NCBI GenBank assembly: GCA_002118135.1
Contig: BDIU01000161.1
Coordinates: 124,001 to 188,000 of the forward strand
Length of the DNA stretch: 64,000 bases
Origin: Trebouxia sp. TZW2008
Lineage: Eukaryota; Chlorophyta; Trebouxiophyceae; Trebouxiales; Trebouxiaceae
Direction of reading: 5' to 3'
The translations under genes were made by a program, and so were the position numbers. The notes beneath the pieces were generated by a model, which was given only the letters and a program-made list of their open reading frames with translations, had not been told where the DNA came from and ran no database searches. Shown here piece after piece: positions 34,129 through 45,700 of this stretch; the first letter of the stretch is position 1; each line of letters opens with the position of its first letter.

Positions 34129-35507
34129 CTGGTTGTGTAGGCAAAGCTACTGAGCAAAGCACACCATGCTTGCTTGTGGAGTGTCCATGTCTGACCTTGT
34201 TGAGGCTGCTTGTCCTGCACTGCAAACAAACATGCATCAAACAAATGAATTAATTGTATCAGCTAGCCCCTTGGTCAGCTTCTAAAACCAGCATCTCAAA
34301 TTCTATTCTTGTTGATGTAATCTTGCATGTAGCTTGCAGCATACCTGACTGCCAATGGGCTCACAGCTTTCACAGCACTAGGGACACCGCGGCATGGTCG
34401 AGTGACTCAGCCTGAGATGTGGCTGTGTTGCAAGGTTTGGTATGTCGCCAAAGTCACCAGGACTGGTCAACCAGCGCCATGCACCTCAAGTTGCTGACTG
34501 TGTGGCTAGAAAAGGTCCAACATTGCCTTGCAGGTCTGTTGCTTGTGTGTATGCGCTGTTGTGCTTCTTGTCTGACCCTAATGGCACTCCGTATAGAAAA
34601 ATGGTTGTTCCAATTGGTATGCGCCTGCGTTGGCTAGAAGGCAACCGTACGGGCGCAGTGTGTCATCTGCCATGAATCATGTGATTCTGGTCCACGTACA
34701 ACACAGCCTCATCAGCAGCAAAAATCAGCAAAGCAAGCATTGCATATGGCGCACCTGTTTGCTTGTGATGCATCCAGTACATTTCATGAACAACATGTAA
34801 ATATTGACAAGTGCTTGAGGGTGACTATCTGCTCTGTCTCATTCATCATGTCATGTCATATAACTTCCATGTTTGTCCTGTCCTGACTATTCAGCAACAC
34901 CCGGGCCAGTGCTGTACAAAGGGCAGTTTACTGAGTAATTTTCTCGGTTCAGATGAAGCCAAGCATGCATGATGTTCTCGAGTCAAAACTCAAAAAAACA
35001 GTGCACGAGTTTTGGCTCACGCAGTCAACAGTTGACACAATTGTGCCCGAATTTGTCGCACTTTCATGCTCCGGATGAAGACTAAATGCTCAGGTATGTA
35101 TAGGCGACAGGCAGAGGAAGAGGTGGAACAATGGGATCTGGTTGTGCAGACCAAGTCATCCACTGCCCTGCTGACAAGTTTCTTACTGCAATGTCTTGGC
35201 TTGGCGCTATACTCACCGTTGCATGATCAAACATGTCTTGCTTCAGAAAATGCCAAGCTGCTTGAGTACAGCAGCAATATGTGTGCAGTGCACCTTATTG
35301 CTTGGTGTGCCAATATGTACATGCACACAACAGGCGACAAATGCAACATAGGCTGCATTTGCAGCACTTCGAACTTGTGGGTCTTTAAATTGGTTTACAT
35401 CAGCCCAAAGCATGCTCCAGGGATGATGCGGTCATAAGGGAACAAGAAGGGGGATGGCACTTTTTGAGTGACATGAAAGTGAAACAGGGTCATAAGTGAC
35501 ATCATGT
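34129..35507. other. 1.4-kb convergent intergenic region, nothing recognised
   Basis: Short open frames exist (for example 35066-35437 on +) but none resembles a known protein or joins into a credible spliced gene. The region holds the 3' ends of the Sel1-like gene and the LEA-like gene. Confidence 0.5.
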
Positions 35508-36218
35508 TTACTTCTTGACCTTCTCCTCACCCTGCGCCTTCTTGCCTGCACCCTCCGCTTTCTCTCCTGCCTTTTGTGCAGCGCCACCTGCCAGACAAAG
35601 AGATGTCAAGGTGTTTTCATAGCTGAGGGTGTCTTCACTGCCAAAATGCAGCAGCCAGCAGCGTGATCAGTCCCAACTTCTACAACGCACCAATTGCACC
35701 CTCCTTTGTGAACTGCTTGCCAACAGAGCCATCCTTGCTCAGAGCTCCACCCTGCTCATCAGCCTTCTTTCCTGCAGCAAGCAAAGCCTACTCAGATTGT
35801 CACCTCAGACCTTGAGCTTGGGCAGGTCCTCAGCTCTTCCAGGCACATACCCTGTTGCTGAGCTTCTTTGCCTGCATTGAAATGTGTGCATGGCTAGGAG
35901 ACGGTGAAGGAGGAGGTGGATGGTTGCAGAAACATCACAGGTGATTGCTCTTACCTAGTGTGCCCTCAGGGTGGTCTGGGTTGAATTTCTTGCCGACCTT
36001 GCCGGTGTCAGTGAAGGCCTTGCCAGCCTTTTCTATCACCTCACCTGGAAGGCAGACAGTAGCATCGCAACAAATGCAAGTTGGCCGCCGATCTGCTGAT
36101 TTGTGATGCAGTTGATTCGATCCAGAGCTGGTGTCAAACTCCATGCTCTGTCAAAGCAACATTTTAGCAGGAGGTATCCGACAAACAGCATACCGACTTT
36201 TTCCTTGATAGTTGCCAT
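35508..36218 (-). CDS. 98-aa LEA-like hydrophilic protein
   Basis: Five exons: 36218-36194, 36044-35955, 35871-35851, 35771-35691, 35587-35508; sum 297 nt, 98 aa. The protein starts MATIKEKVGEVIEKAGKAF and ends GAGKKAQGEEKVKK. It is Lys/Glu/Gly/Ala-rich with no hydrophobic core, and the ends look like amphipathic helices. Short K-x-G-x-A-E patterns recall group 3 LEA proteins, and the block GKKFNPDHPEG with SVGKQFTKEGA suggests two diverged repeats. A role in desiccation or cold tolerance is an inference from composition. All five exons join in phase 1 through GT-AG introns. Exon 3 is a 21-nt microexon coding about seven residues (KEAQQQG). Its start lies 487 bp from the divergent UTP13 gene. 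Confidence 0.82.
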
Positions 36219-36705
36219 GCTCCGCAACTGCAAAAGCTGACTCTGCTTGCCCATCCTAAAGGCTGTCAACGATGACGACTGCATGATCTCTCGGGAATGT
36301 GGTTGTGGCTACTGCTGATTCTGTGAAGCCGGCTTTGCTGGTTTTACAGCGAGAGTGCGACGAACAGAAGACGATCGGGCGATCCTTATTGTGGTGACTG
36401 TGCTGAGGCGTGCTCTTGTGGCATCCCCGGGCATCTGGAGCGTAGCTGCCGTAAAAGCTTTGTGACGGTGCCTTTCACAGGTCAAGAGCACCGTCACAAC
36501 TTTGCTCTGCTAGGGTTTTGAAAGGGGGTTCCGCCAGTCTCCCGGTCAACGTCAAGTGTGACACTTGCTCGCTACAAATTTGTTTCGACAGCAACGGATC
36601 AATCGCTGCAAGCCATGGCTGTGACTTGCATTGGCGCGCGCGATCGAACCGGCACCGTATCAAGCCTTGGAATGCGCTGAAGTCGGTTCTGTTGGACGGT
36701 AAAGC
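36219..36705. promoter_or_regulatory. Divergent promoter region between LEA-like gene and UTP13
   Basis: 487 bp between the two start codons, holding both 5' UTRs and promoters. No specific element is recognised. Confidence 0.45.
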
Positions 36706-39700
36706 ATGGCTCAGCAACTGAAACCGAAGCTCAACTACAAAGCCAAGTCCAGCATCGAGGTCTTCTACTCCGGAGGTGCTGTTAGCCTTTCGAAACATGG
36801 TTTGCTGGCCTGCGCCTGTCAGGACGACATCAAGGTGATATGTCGCAAGCTTCCTTTGGTGGATTTAGGTCTGGCCAATTACACTCCCTCACTGCAAATA
36901 GCTTGCTTGCTGCTGCAGACTGTAGACAGTCACAGTGGTGCAGTCACACAGACTCTTCTTGGGGTAAGCCAGTAGAACTGAAGCGACAAAGTGTCATTAT
37001 GTGCTGGACTCAGCAGATACAAACTTTTGCAAATAGCGCTGACCTTTTTTTGTGCCAGGACTCTGAGGCCATCACTGCTCTAGCTTTTGCTCCAGATGGC
37101 AACAGCCTCTTCTCCGCCTCACGCAGCTTGCAACAGAAGTGGTGGAACGTTGAGTCAGGCGCCTGCCTCAAAACCTGGAAGGTCAGAAAGCATACCTTGC
37201 ACATTCCCAGCTCAATTTTGCCATGCCACACTTGCACACCGTCAGGTTCCGCAGAGCTGCAAGATGCTCTGCTACCAGCACACATTGTTTGCCATGCTCA
37301 ATTCCTGCATTGTGTACTGTGCATGCTGAGACGCTTGATGCAGGACAGCTACTGACACAGCTCACAGCAAGAGTGCATTGCAAAACAACTGATGCAGAAC
37401 AGCTGTTGACACAGCTTCATAACAGTGCTTTGCAAGGCCAGTTGATGCACAACAGTTGCGGACACAGCTTCTTCACAAAAGGGCATTGCGAGATGATTAA
37501 TGCACAACAGCTATTGACTCAGCTTCACAATTTCATTTTTGATTCATTCATTGTAAATGTGGGCGAGACAGGCTCAGCAGGCCCAACTAGGTACGTACAG
37601 AAGCAATTAACTGTCTCCAACCAGTTTGATCATGTGCTAACCTAAACCAGTTATATTGGACATAATTGCTTCGTAACAGCAGTGCAAGCAGCGCTGCTCT
37701 TGGTCAATGTGCAGGGTCACAGAGCGCCTGTGGTACACATGGCAGTGGATGGTAGTGGTGGCTTACTGGCAAGTGCCAGTGCTGACAAATCTGCCAAGGT
37801 TTGGGATATTCAGGGCGGCTTCTGTACCCACTCCTTCACTGGACACAGGTCTGATGCTCAACATGCAAGCAGCAAACAATGTGGATTGCTACGCAACGCA
37901 GCTGCCACTTTTGGCTTGTTGAATGAGCATGCAAGGTCTTGAAATTGCTTGTTCAGCTTTGGATACGCTCTTGTTGATTGTTTGCTGCTGTAAATCTTAT
38001 GCTTTGGAGGCATCATCGTTGCAAAGTACCTCAGAGTCACTCACGGTTTGAGCCAGGCCAACAGGTGTGCCGTACTAGGTCATGTGCTACTCAAGCAGGA
38101 TGTGGCTTGCTGCTGGCTGTCTTGTGAAAGTGAAGTGTGGTGTGAGCTGCAGTGGGGTGGTGCTGCAAGTACTGTTCCACCCAAAGCAGCTGATGCTGGT
38201 AACCAGCGGGGAGGATGCAGATGTGCGTGTGTGGGACCTTGTCAGCAAGAGCTGTGTGGCTGTCCTCAAGGTACATTTCTGCACCCTGTTGCTGTCTCTA
38301 CATAGTACATGCTTGTGTATAGCCGGCTGGCAGGTTGACAGCATATCAGCAATTTTGCTGATAAAGTTGCAGGGTCCAAGTCGTGATCATGACAATTACC
38401 GGCACATAAGCTGTGCTGACTGGCCAGTTGCTTGTGTGATCTGCATCAAAGCAGTTGCACATAGACTGGTTGAATGCTGACAGCTTTTGGCAAGCATTGA
38501 CAGCACTCACTTTGATGCAGTAGCAGCTGTTGACGCCACACCATGAAAGCAGTGCGCAGCATGCATCAGCATTACACTGTGATAGCAGTAGGTCAGATTT
38601 GCTTATCTGAACTTCTGTTCATTGTGTCAACAACACAAGTTGTCTGGGTATTCTGCAGACACTCAGGTCAAGCACAGTGGAACGTAGGTTGCATAAGGTC
38701 AGATTTGCTTTCTCTGGATCTCTATCCGCATGTCACCTGTGCAAGTCGTCTGCGTGTTCTGTGGCCACTCAGGTCACCTGGAATGTGGAACGTAGAAATC
38801 AAATTGGATCAGCTTTGTCTTGAGAAAGTACAGCTTCGATTGTACTGAACTCTACATTTGAATGGCAATGCAGGGTCATTTCAGTGCAGTGAGCAGCCTG
38901 TCGCTGGCTCCAGATGGGTGGAGCCTGGTGTCAGGGGGGCGGGACAAGGTGGTGCATGTGTGGGATCTCCGCAAGAACACAAAGCTAGTCACGGTGCCAG
39001 TCTATGAAGCAGTTGAAGGTGAGCCACCCCCTGCGACAGAGGGTTTGCAGTTCATGATGCTCAAACCTTTTGTGCATGTGTGGAATCTGTGCAAGAAGAC
39101 AAAGCTGGTCACTGTGCCAGTCTATGCAGCAGTTGAAGGTGAGCCAACTCCTGCAACAGAGGGTTTGCAGTTCATGATGCTCAGACCCTTTGCTCTGCAT
39201 GCTTCGTATATATGTATCCAGGCGAAATGTATAACTGACCAAGCACTTTTGTTCAATATGTCATTGAGTGTACACTCATCAAGTGTGCTTGAACTCGGGT
39301 TGCGTTAGCATTCATGGTCAGCTGTTGGATCAGACAAAGTTGGATCAGATTCAAAGCAGGTGGTGAATTTCGATCCTGCAAACATTGCAAGTGAAGCTGC
39401 AAAACCCAATGTACTACTATGTGCAAAGCGCTATGTCGACAGCACCTCACTTGGCAAATCAGATTTGTCAGAAAACTCTGGGAAAGCAACATGGTTTAGT
39501 GAAGTTGCAGCATTCTTGGTGTTCAATGGCATTCACGTATGCCCTGGCTTTTGGTGCAGGTGCTGTGGTGATTCCATCAGGTCACAGCTTCCCAGGCACA
39601 GCAGTTGAGACTGAGTCTTCACCCGGCAAGAAACCCATCTTCTTCGCCACTGCGGGAGAGAGTGGTGCCATCAAAATCTGGTCTTCAGTCACTGCCAGAT

Positions 39701-42700
39701 GTGTGTATGAGCACAAGGGTAACAGCAGCACATCAGCAGGCAATCACACCTATCTGGCACTGTTGCCTGGTAGCAAGGGACTCATGGCAGCTACTGCTGA
39801 CTGCAACTTGCAGTTCCTTCAGCCCAAGGTATGCATGCTCAGCATATTTGCTATGACTATGGCTATATCAAAAGCATATCAGCTTTTGCAGAGACTCAGC
39901 AAGTCATGTTGAGCATGCATATGGCTCTCTAGAGTTGAGGCGGGATTCCCTCGCAATTCAGGTCACAGGACACAAACCTGTATATGCTGGCAAGTGTGAA
40001 GTATCAATGTTTTTCCCTATTCGCTGGGCGAAGTTTGCATTTGGCGTTTAAGCCAGGAAGTCACTGGATACTCTTGCTGGTATCAAGCATTGCAATTTCA
40101 AAGCTGAATGCATAATATGGTGGTCCCTTGCTTCTGTGTGCAACAAGTACACAATTTTTGTAAGGCAGGGATCCTTTGCTATACTCTGGCTGTGAACAGC
40201 ATCTCAATGAGCAGCAGATCACGCTGTGCATGGCCAGCAAATTGACTTACTATCATGCTGTGTTCAGGCAGACGCGTCATTCCTGGAGCTGACGAAGCAG
40301 CTGATTGGTAACAACGATGAGGTGACAGACTTACGCTTCCTAGGGCCGCCGGCAGCTCCAACTCACATTGCTGTGTCCAGCAACAGTGAGGTGGTGCGGG
40401 TCTTCAGCTTGGCCGATATGAGCTGCACTGCAAGCCTGGCAGGTAGCCTCCCACTACATCAGCATGCCGTACTTGAATGCATTGTTTCCTGCAAACACAA
40501 CTTGCATCGATTGCAAACCCAAGCTCCCATGGTGTTTGTCGATTGCAACAGTGAGGTGGTGCAGGCTTTCAGCTTGGCTGACATGAGCTGCACTGCAAGC
40601 CTGGCAGGCAGCCTCCTCTCGCGTCAGTATGCCATGCTTGCGTGCATTGTTTCTTGCAAAAACAACTTGCATTAATAGCAATCCTAAGTAAACAGCTTCG
40701 TGCAACTTGTCTGGTGTCACAGTGAGGTGGTGCAGGTCTGAAGCTTGGCAGACGTGAGCTGCACTGCAAGCCTGGCAGATAGCTTCCTACTACATCAGCA
40801 TGCCATGCTTGAGTGCATTGTTTCTCGCAAACACAACTTGCATTAATATCAATCCTAAGTGAACAGCTCACATGGAGGTTGTCTGGTGCAACATTGAGGT
40901 GGTGCGGGCCTGAAGCTTGGCTGATGTGAGCTGCACTGCAAGCCTGGCAGGCAGCCTCCTACCACATCAATATGCCATGCATGCATGCTTGCCTGCAAAC
41001 CCAGCCTGCATTGGCCGTGTCAGCAACAAGGGTAGAGGCAGAGATAGGGGAGTCCCCTCAACCCTGGCAGGGGTGATGGCAGGGGGCAACAGGTTTAGCA
41101 GCCTGCACAGCTTGTAGTGTAACATTGCCTAAGTTGCAGGCGTGACACCCGCACTGCAGAAGGAGTGCAGAACATACGCAAAATATGCAGCAATGCAGGC
41201 ATATGTCCTACAGTCCTCCTGGGTGTGGGTGCCACGCCTGCATTTTGGGCAATGGTACACTACTTGCTGTGCAGGCTGCTAAAGCTGTTGCCCCCTGCCA
41301 GGCTTCTGACCACCATGCCTGCCATAACCCCTGTTAGAGATGGTTGCCTCTGCATCATCAGACATGCGCATTTCATTCTTGTGCAAGCCCGTTTTGATGC
41401 AGAAACATACAGACTACTGCAGTGTCTGTAGCTCTCAAGCCGCATTGCTCAGGTCAATCTGACAGCAGTTGTAGCCTTGCTAGTGTATATTTCTTCAATA
41501 CCAGTTCTGTGCATCATTTGTCACTCTTACTTGGCATAGGCACTGCTTGCCGCTGCAGGGGCACACAGACACTGTGCTGGCTCTGGACGTTGCTCTGTAT
41601 ACCCCTGCCAGTCAAGCAGGCAGTCTGCAGGCTGTGACGGCGTCTACCTCCAAGGACAACACTGTCAAGCTATGGGACTGTGCCTCAGTGCAGTGCCTAG
41701 GGGCCAGAGATGGTCACAATACCACACTCCCTTGTAAAGTGCAGTGCTAATCAGCATTTGGCATGCTTGCTGACTTTGTGCTTTGCTCGTTTGCCATTGC
41801 AGGGCACGCTGACACTGTGCTGGCTCTGGATGCTGCTCCATATACCCCTGCCAGTCAAACAGGCGGCTTGCAGGCAGTGGTGGCGTCTGCCTCCAGCTGC
41901 AACACTTGTCAATCTAGATCAGCATTGCTTGTTTACTGCTGCAGGGCACACTGACACTGTGCTGGCTCTGGATGCTGCACCCCACATTTCTGCTGCCAGC
42001 CAAGCCGGCAGTCTGCAGGCTGTGGTGGCCTCTGCTTCAAAGGACAACACCGTCAGGTTATGGGACTGCGCCTCAGGGCAGTGCCTTGGAGTTGGGGATG
42101 GCCATGTGGCTGCTGTCAGTGCAGTTTCTTTCACCAGAAGGTACTTCTCTTTCCTGCTGAATGACTGGAATTTGAGCTTGCTGTTTCAACTGCTTCTCCT
42201 GATTCATGTGACTTTCTGCACTTTGAGCCTGCCATTCCAGCTGTATACAGACATATTTTGACAGGCATGCGAGCTGCCCCTGATGGTGCCCCGCTGGCGG
42301 TGTCAGCAGCTGTACCTGCATCTTCTGCTGTGTCAGCTTTTATGCCCTTTGAGATTGCGCATGCATCCAACTGATCTGCAGTGAAAGCAAGTTGCCTCAC
42401 ACTCCTGCACTTCTGACATATCAAATCAAGTGCATCATGCAGGCATAACGGTATCTCTGCTGGCACACATTGTGGTCTTGTGGCCTAGCTGCAGGGGTCT
42501 GTGATATGTAGGCTGTTGGCTACATGGCAAGTTGTGGTGTTTCATTCAAGGAGTGCTTTGTCTTGTTGCTTATTATGCTTGCATGGAGACCATCAAGCTA
42601 TGCATCAAATTCCTGGTATGACTCACTGTCTGAACCATCTATTGGCAGAATCAGCGCGTGTATCAAAGTTTTGATGTGGCTGACTATGTGGTTCATACGT

Positions 42701-45700
42701 TGGTAGGAGCAACAAGCTGCTGATCTCAGCTGGTGCAGACAAGCTACTGAAGGTGTGGGATGTGGCTTCAGCCCTAGCAGCAAGCCCTACGGGCGCCACA
42801 GCTGTGCCCAAGCTGAAGGCCACTGCTGCCACTGCTGCACATGACAAGGACATCAATGCTGTGGCAGTGGCTCCCAATGACTCCCTCATCTGTACAGCCT
42901 CACAGGATCGTACTGCCAAGGTATTGCTGCAACATGCTACTATCGAAACGTTGTCCATTTTGCGCATTTGGGTCTATACACATAAGCTCTGTACATGTTG
43001 CATAGGTGTATATGTTCTGAATGTTTCACACCAGGTGACATATACACGTGATGTCAAATGCGGCCCGTCAACACATGTCAACCAATGTCAGGACTGGCTT
43101 GAGGTTGAAGTCAAATGCACAGGTCTCATTGATAGCATGATGGACACGTTTGTTGTTGCCTACGGACCCATTCTCCTAACAGTGATGACAACAGGCTTGT
43201 TTGAGCTAACAGCAGCAGCGCTTCTGTGCTTTCAAACCCTCTGGCTGCAAAGAGACAGAGATCACTCACCACGTGCCTGCCTGAGTCATCTTGCATCATT
43301 GAGTGTATTGTCCCCTCTACAATAAGGCAGCACATTGGTGTAGTACTAATGATGGTTTGCACTGCAATACAGATTTGGCGCCTACCTGACTTGGTGCTGG
43401 TGACAGTGCTGAGGGGTCATAAGAGGGGGGTGTGGGCTGCCCAGTTCTCCCCTGTTGACCAAGCTGTTGCCACAGCCTCAGGTCACCTCACGCCCATCCC
43501 ACCTCACTGCATGTAGTTTTCTGCTGGCAGGCGCTGTCGCCATGCCCTGTTCGCTTGTAGGCGTGAATCGGACATTGCCCTCATGCTTTGTATGTTGGTC
43601 TACTGCAAGAAGCTGTTGCAACAGCTCCACATCAATCTGCTACAATTGTCATGAAGCAAGGCCTCTGCTACATGCTGTGCTGTCTAATGCACTTAGATGT
43701 TGCCACCGGCTTGGCCAGCAAACATTCTGATGGTGCCCTGACTAGGCTTCTTTGCCACAACAGCTCTTTAAACCGTGCCAGTATGTCACAAAAGTGCATG
43801 TTCAGGAGCAGGCCTCTGAAGCCTTTGTGACATCCCATGCACTTGATCAAGCGGATGTGCTTTCTGTGCTCGTCTAGGTCTGCATGCTATCCATGATGCG
43901 TTCCATCCATGTTGTGCATTTGTATCCCTGTCCATGTGGGTCATGAATTGTTGCAATGCAGGTGACAAGACAGTGCGGCTGTGGGCCCTTGGGGACGGCA
44001 CCTGCCTGAAGACCTTTGAAGGCCACACCGCCTCAGTGCTGCGCGTCAGTTTCCTGTCTGCTGGAAGCCAGGTGCATTCACCAGTCTTGTTGCTCTCAAG
44101 TACCAGTCTGATTGCTTTCAGTTATTGTTGTCATCACTTGTGCCTACTGAGGAAATTGGCCTTTGTAATAGCTGTCCTGATTGGGAGGCTCGTACACATC
44201 TTATCACAGCAAGTATCCTCTCTGCTGATGTTCTGTGTGAAAGCCGCCATTTTGTACATGGTTGCGTGATGCTGTGTAGCATGCTGCAGCTCAGGTTTTT
44301 GAGTCCATTATGTTCTCGCAAACATCTGATCAGTCTGCAAGTTCATTTGTGTGTATGCACTGTCAAAGTTCTATGGCTTGCTTCAATTCACATGGTTGAC
44401 ATCATGTGTTGCACCTCAAGGTGCTATGTGCTTAGCGTTGCGTCTTGTATGCTCAAGCACATGATCACTGGCTGTTTGGCCATCAGCATCTCTCAGAATG
44501 GCATAACAATTCTTGCCAGAATGTGTGGCTGGTACAGCGCAATTAGTGTCCTGTGTGTCAGATGTACATCAAGGTGCCTATGTGCGCATGTGTGCATGTT
44601 CAAGCACAGCATAGCTGGCTGTGCGGCTGTCAGCATCTCTGCAAATGGCAGAACAAGTCTTGCCAGAATGTGTGGCTGGTGTGGTGCAGTTGGTGTCCAG
44701 TGGGGCAGATGGGCTTGTGAAGCTGTGGAGTGTGCGCAGCACCGAGTGCCTCAACACCTTTGATGGCCATGAGGACAAGGTACCACCTGCTATGCTGCAC
44801 ATGCATGCATCTTGTCGGGGGTTGCCACTGTCCAAGTCTTTGCGCCGTCCACACCCTCTGCGATGTCTGCCTTTTTCCGTTGACTATGCTGCAATGCCTA
44901 TTAACTGTGCTCCAGAGAGATCAAACAACTCGCACCATTGCTGGCAACCTCTGTCTGTTACACAAAAAGCTTGTCCCGGCACGAACTGCGTGAATGATCT
45001 GTGCAGCGCGGCAATTGCTTACAGCTGGCTGTCCCATAGACTGCTGGGCGTGACAGGTGTGAGCACTGACAGTGGAGACTTCTCAAGAATCTGTTGCTGT
45101 GACAGGTGTGGGCCCTGACCGTGGGGGGTGCAGAGGAGGGGTTGCTGGCCACAGGTGGGGGTGATGCACGGGTGCAGCTGTGGGAGGACTGCACCCAGCA
45201 GGACAGGGCAGAAGAAGCAGAGGAGCAGGAGCAGACCCTGCTGAAGCAGCAGCGCCTTTCCAATGCTCTGCAGGTCACTCATCCCATGCCCCACTGCTTT
45301 GCAGTTGCTGGCTGCTGTTTGTCGTTGCAGTAGGCATCAATACACTTTGGCTTTGAATGGCGTTTTTTCGTCAACTTGCTTGCATAAAACGCATATGTAA
45401 TGGTGTGCACTGTTAGGCATTTCAAATTTCCAAATAGGGGTGTACAAGGTGATGGCTACACTGCGCCATATGTAGCTAGCCTTTGAACTGACATGGGATA
45501 TGACATGTCATGCACATAGTATATTCAGACGCTACTGATTGCATGTGGTCGAGACGCAACCCAACAGTACAGTTGGGCATATGCAGGATAAGGACTACAC
45601 AGCAGCAGCGCAGTTAGCCTTTGAGTTGAAGCAGCCTGGTAGGCTGCTGGCTGTGGTGAGCAAGGCATGTGAAGCAGGCCCGACTAAGGCACAACAGATC

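Noticed and set aside
35066..35437. 123-codon open frame on +
   Set aside because: No conservation with any family I know and no supporting splice sites.
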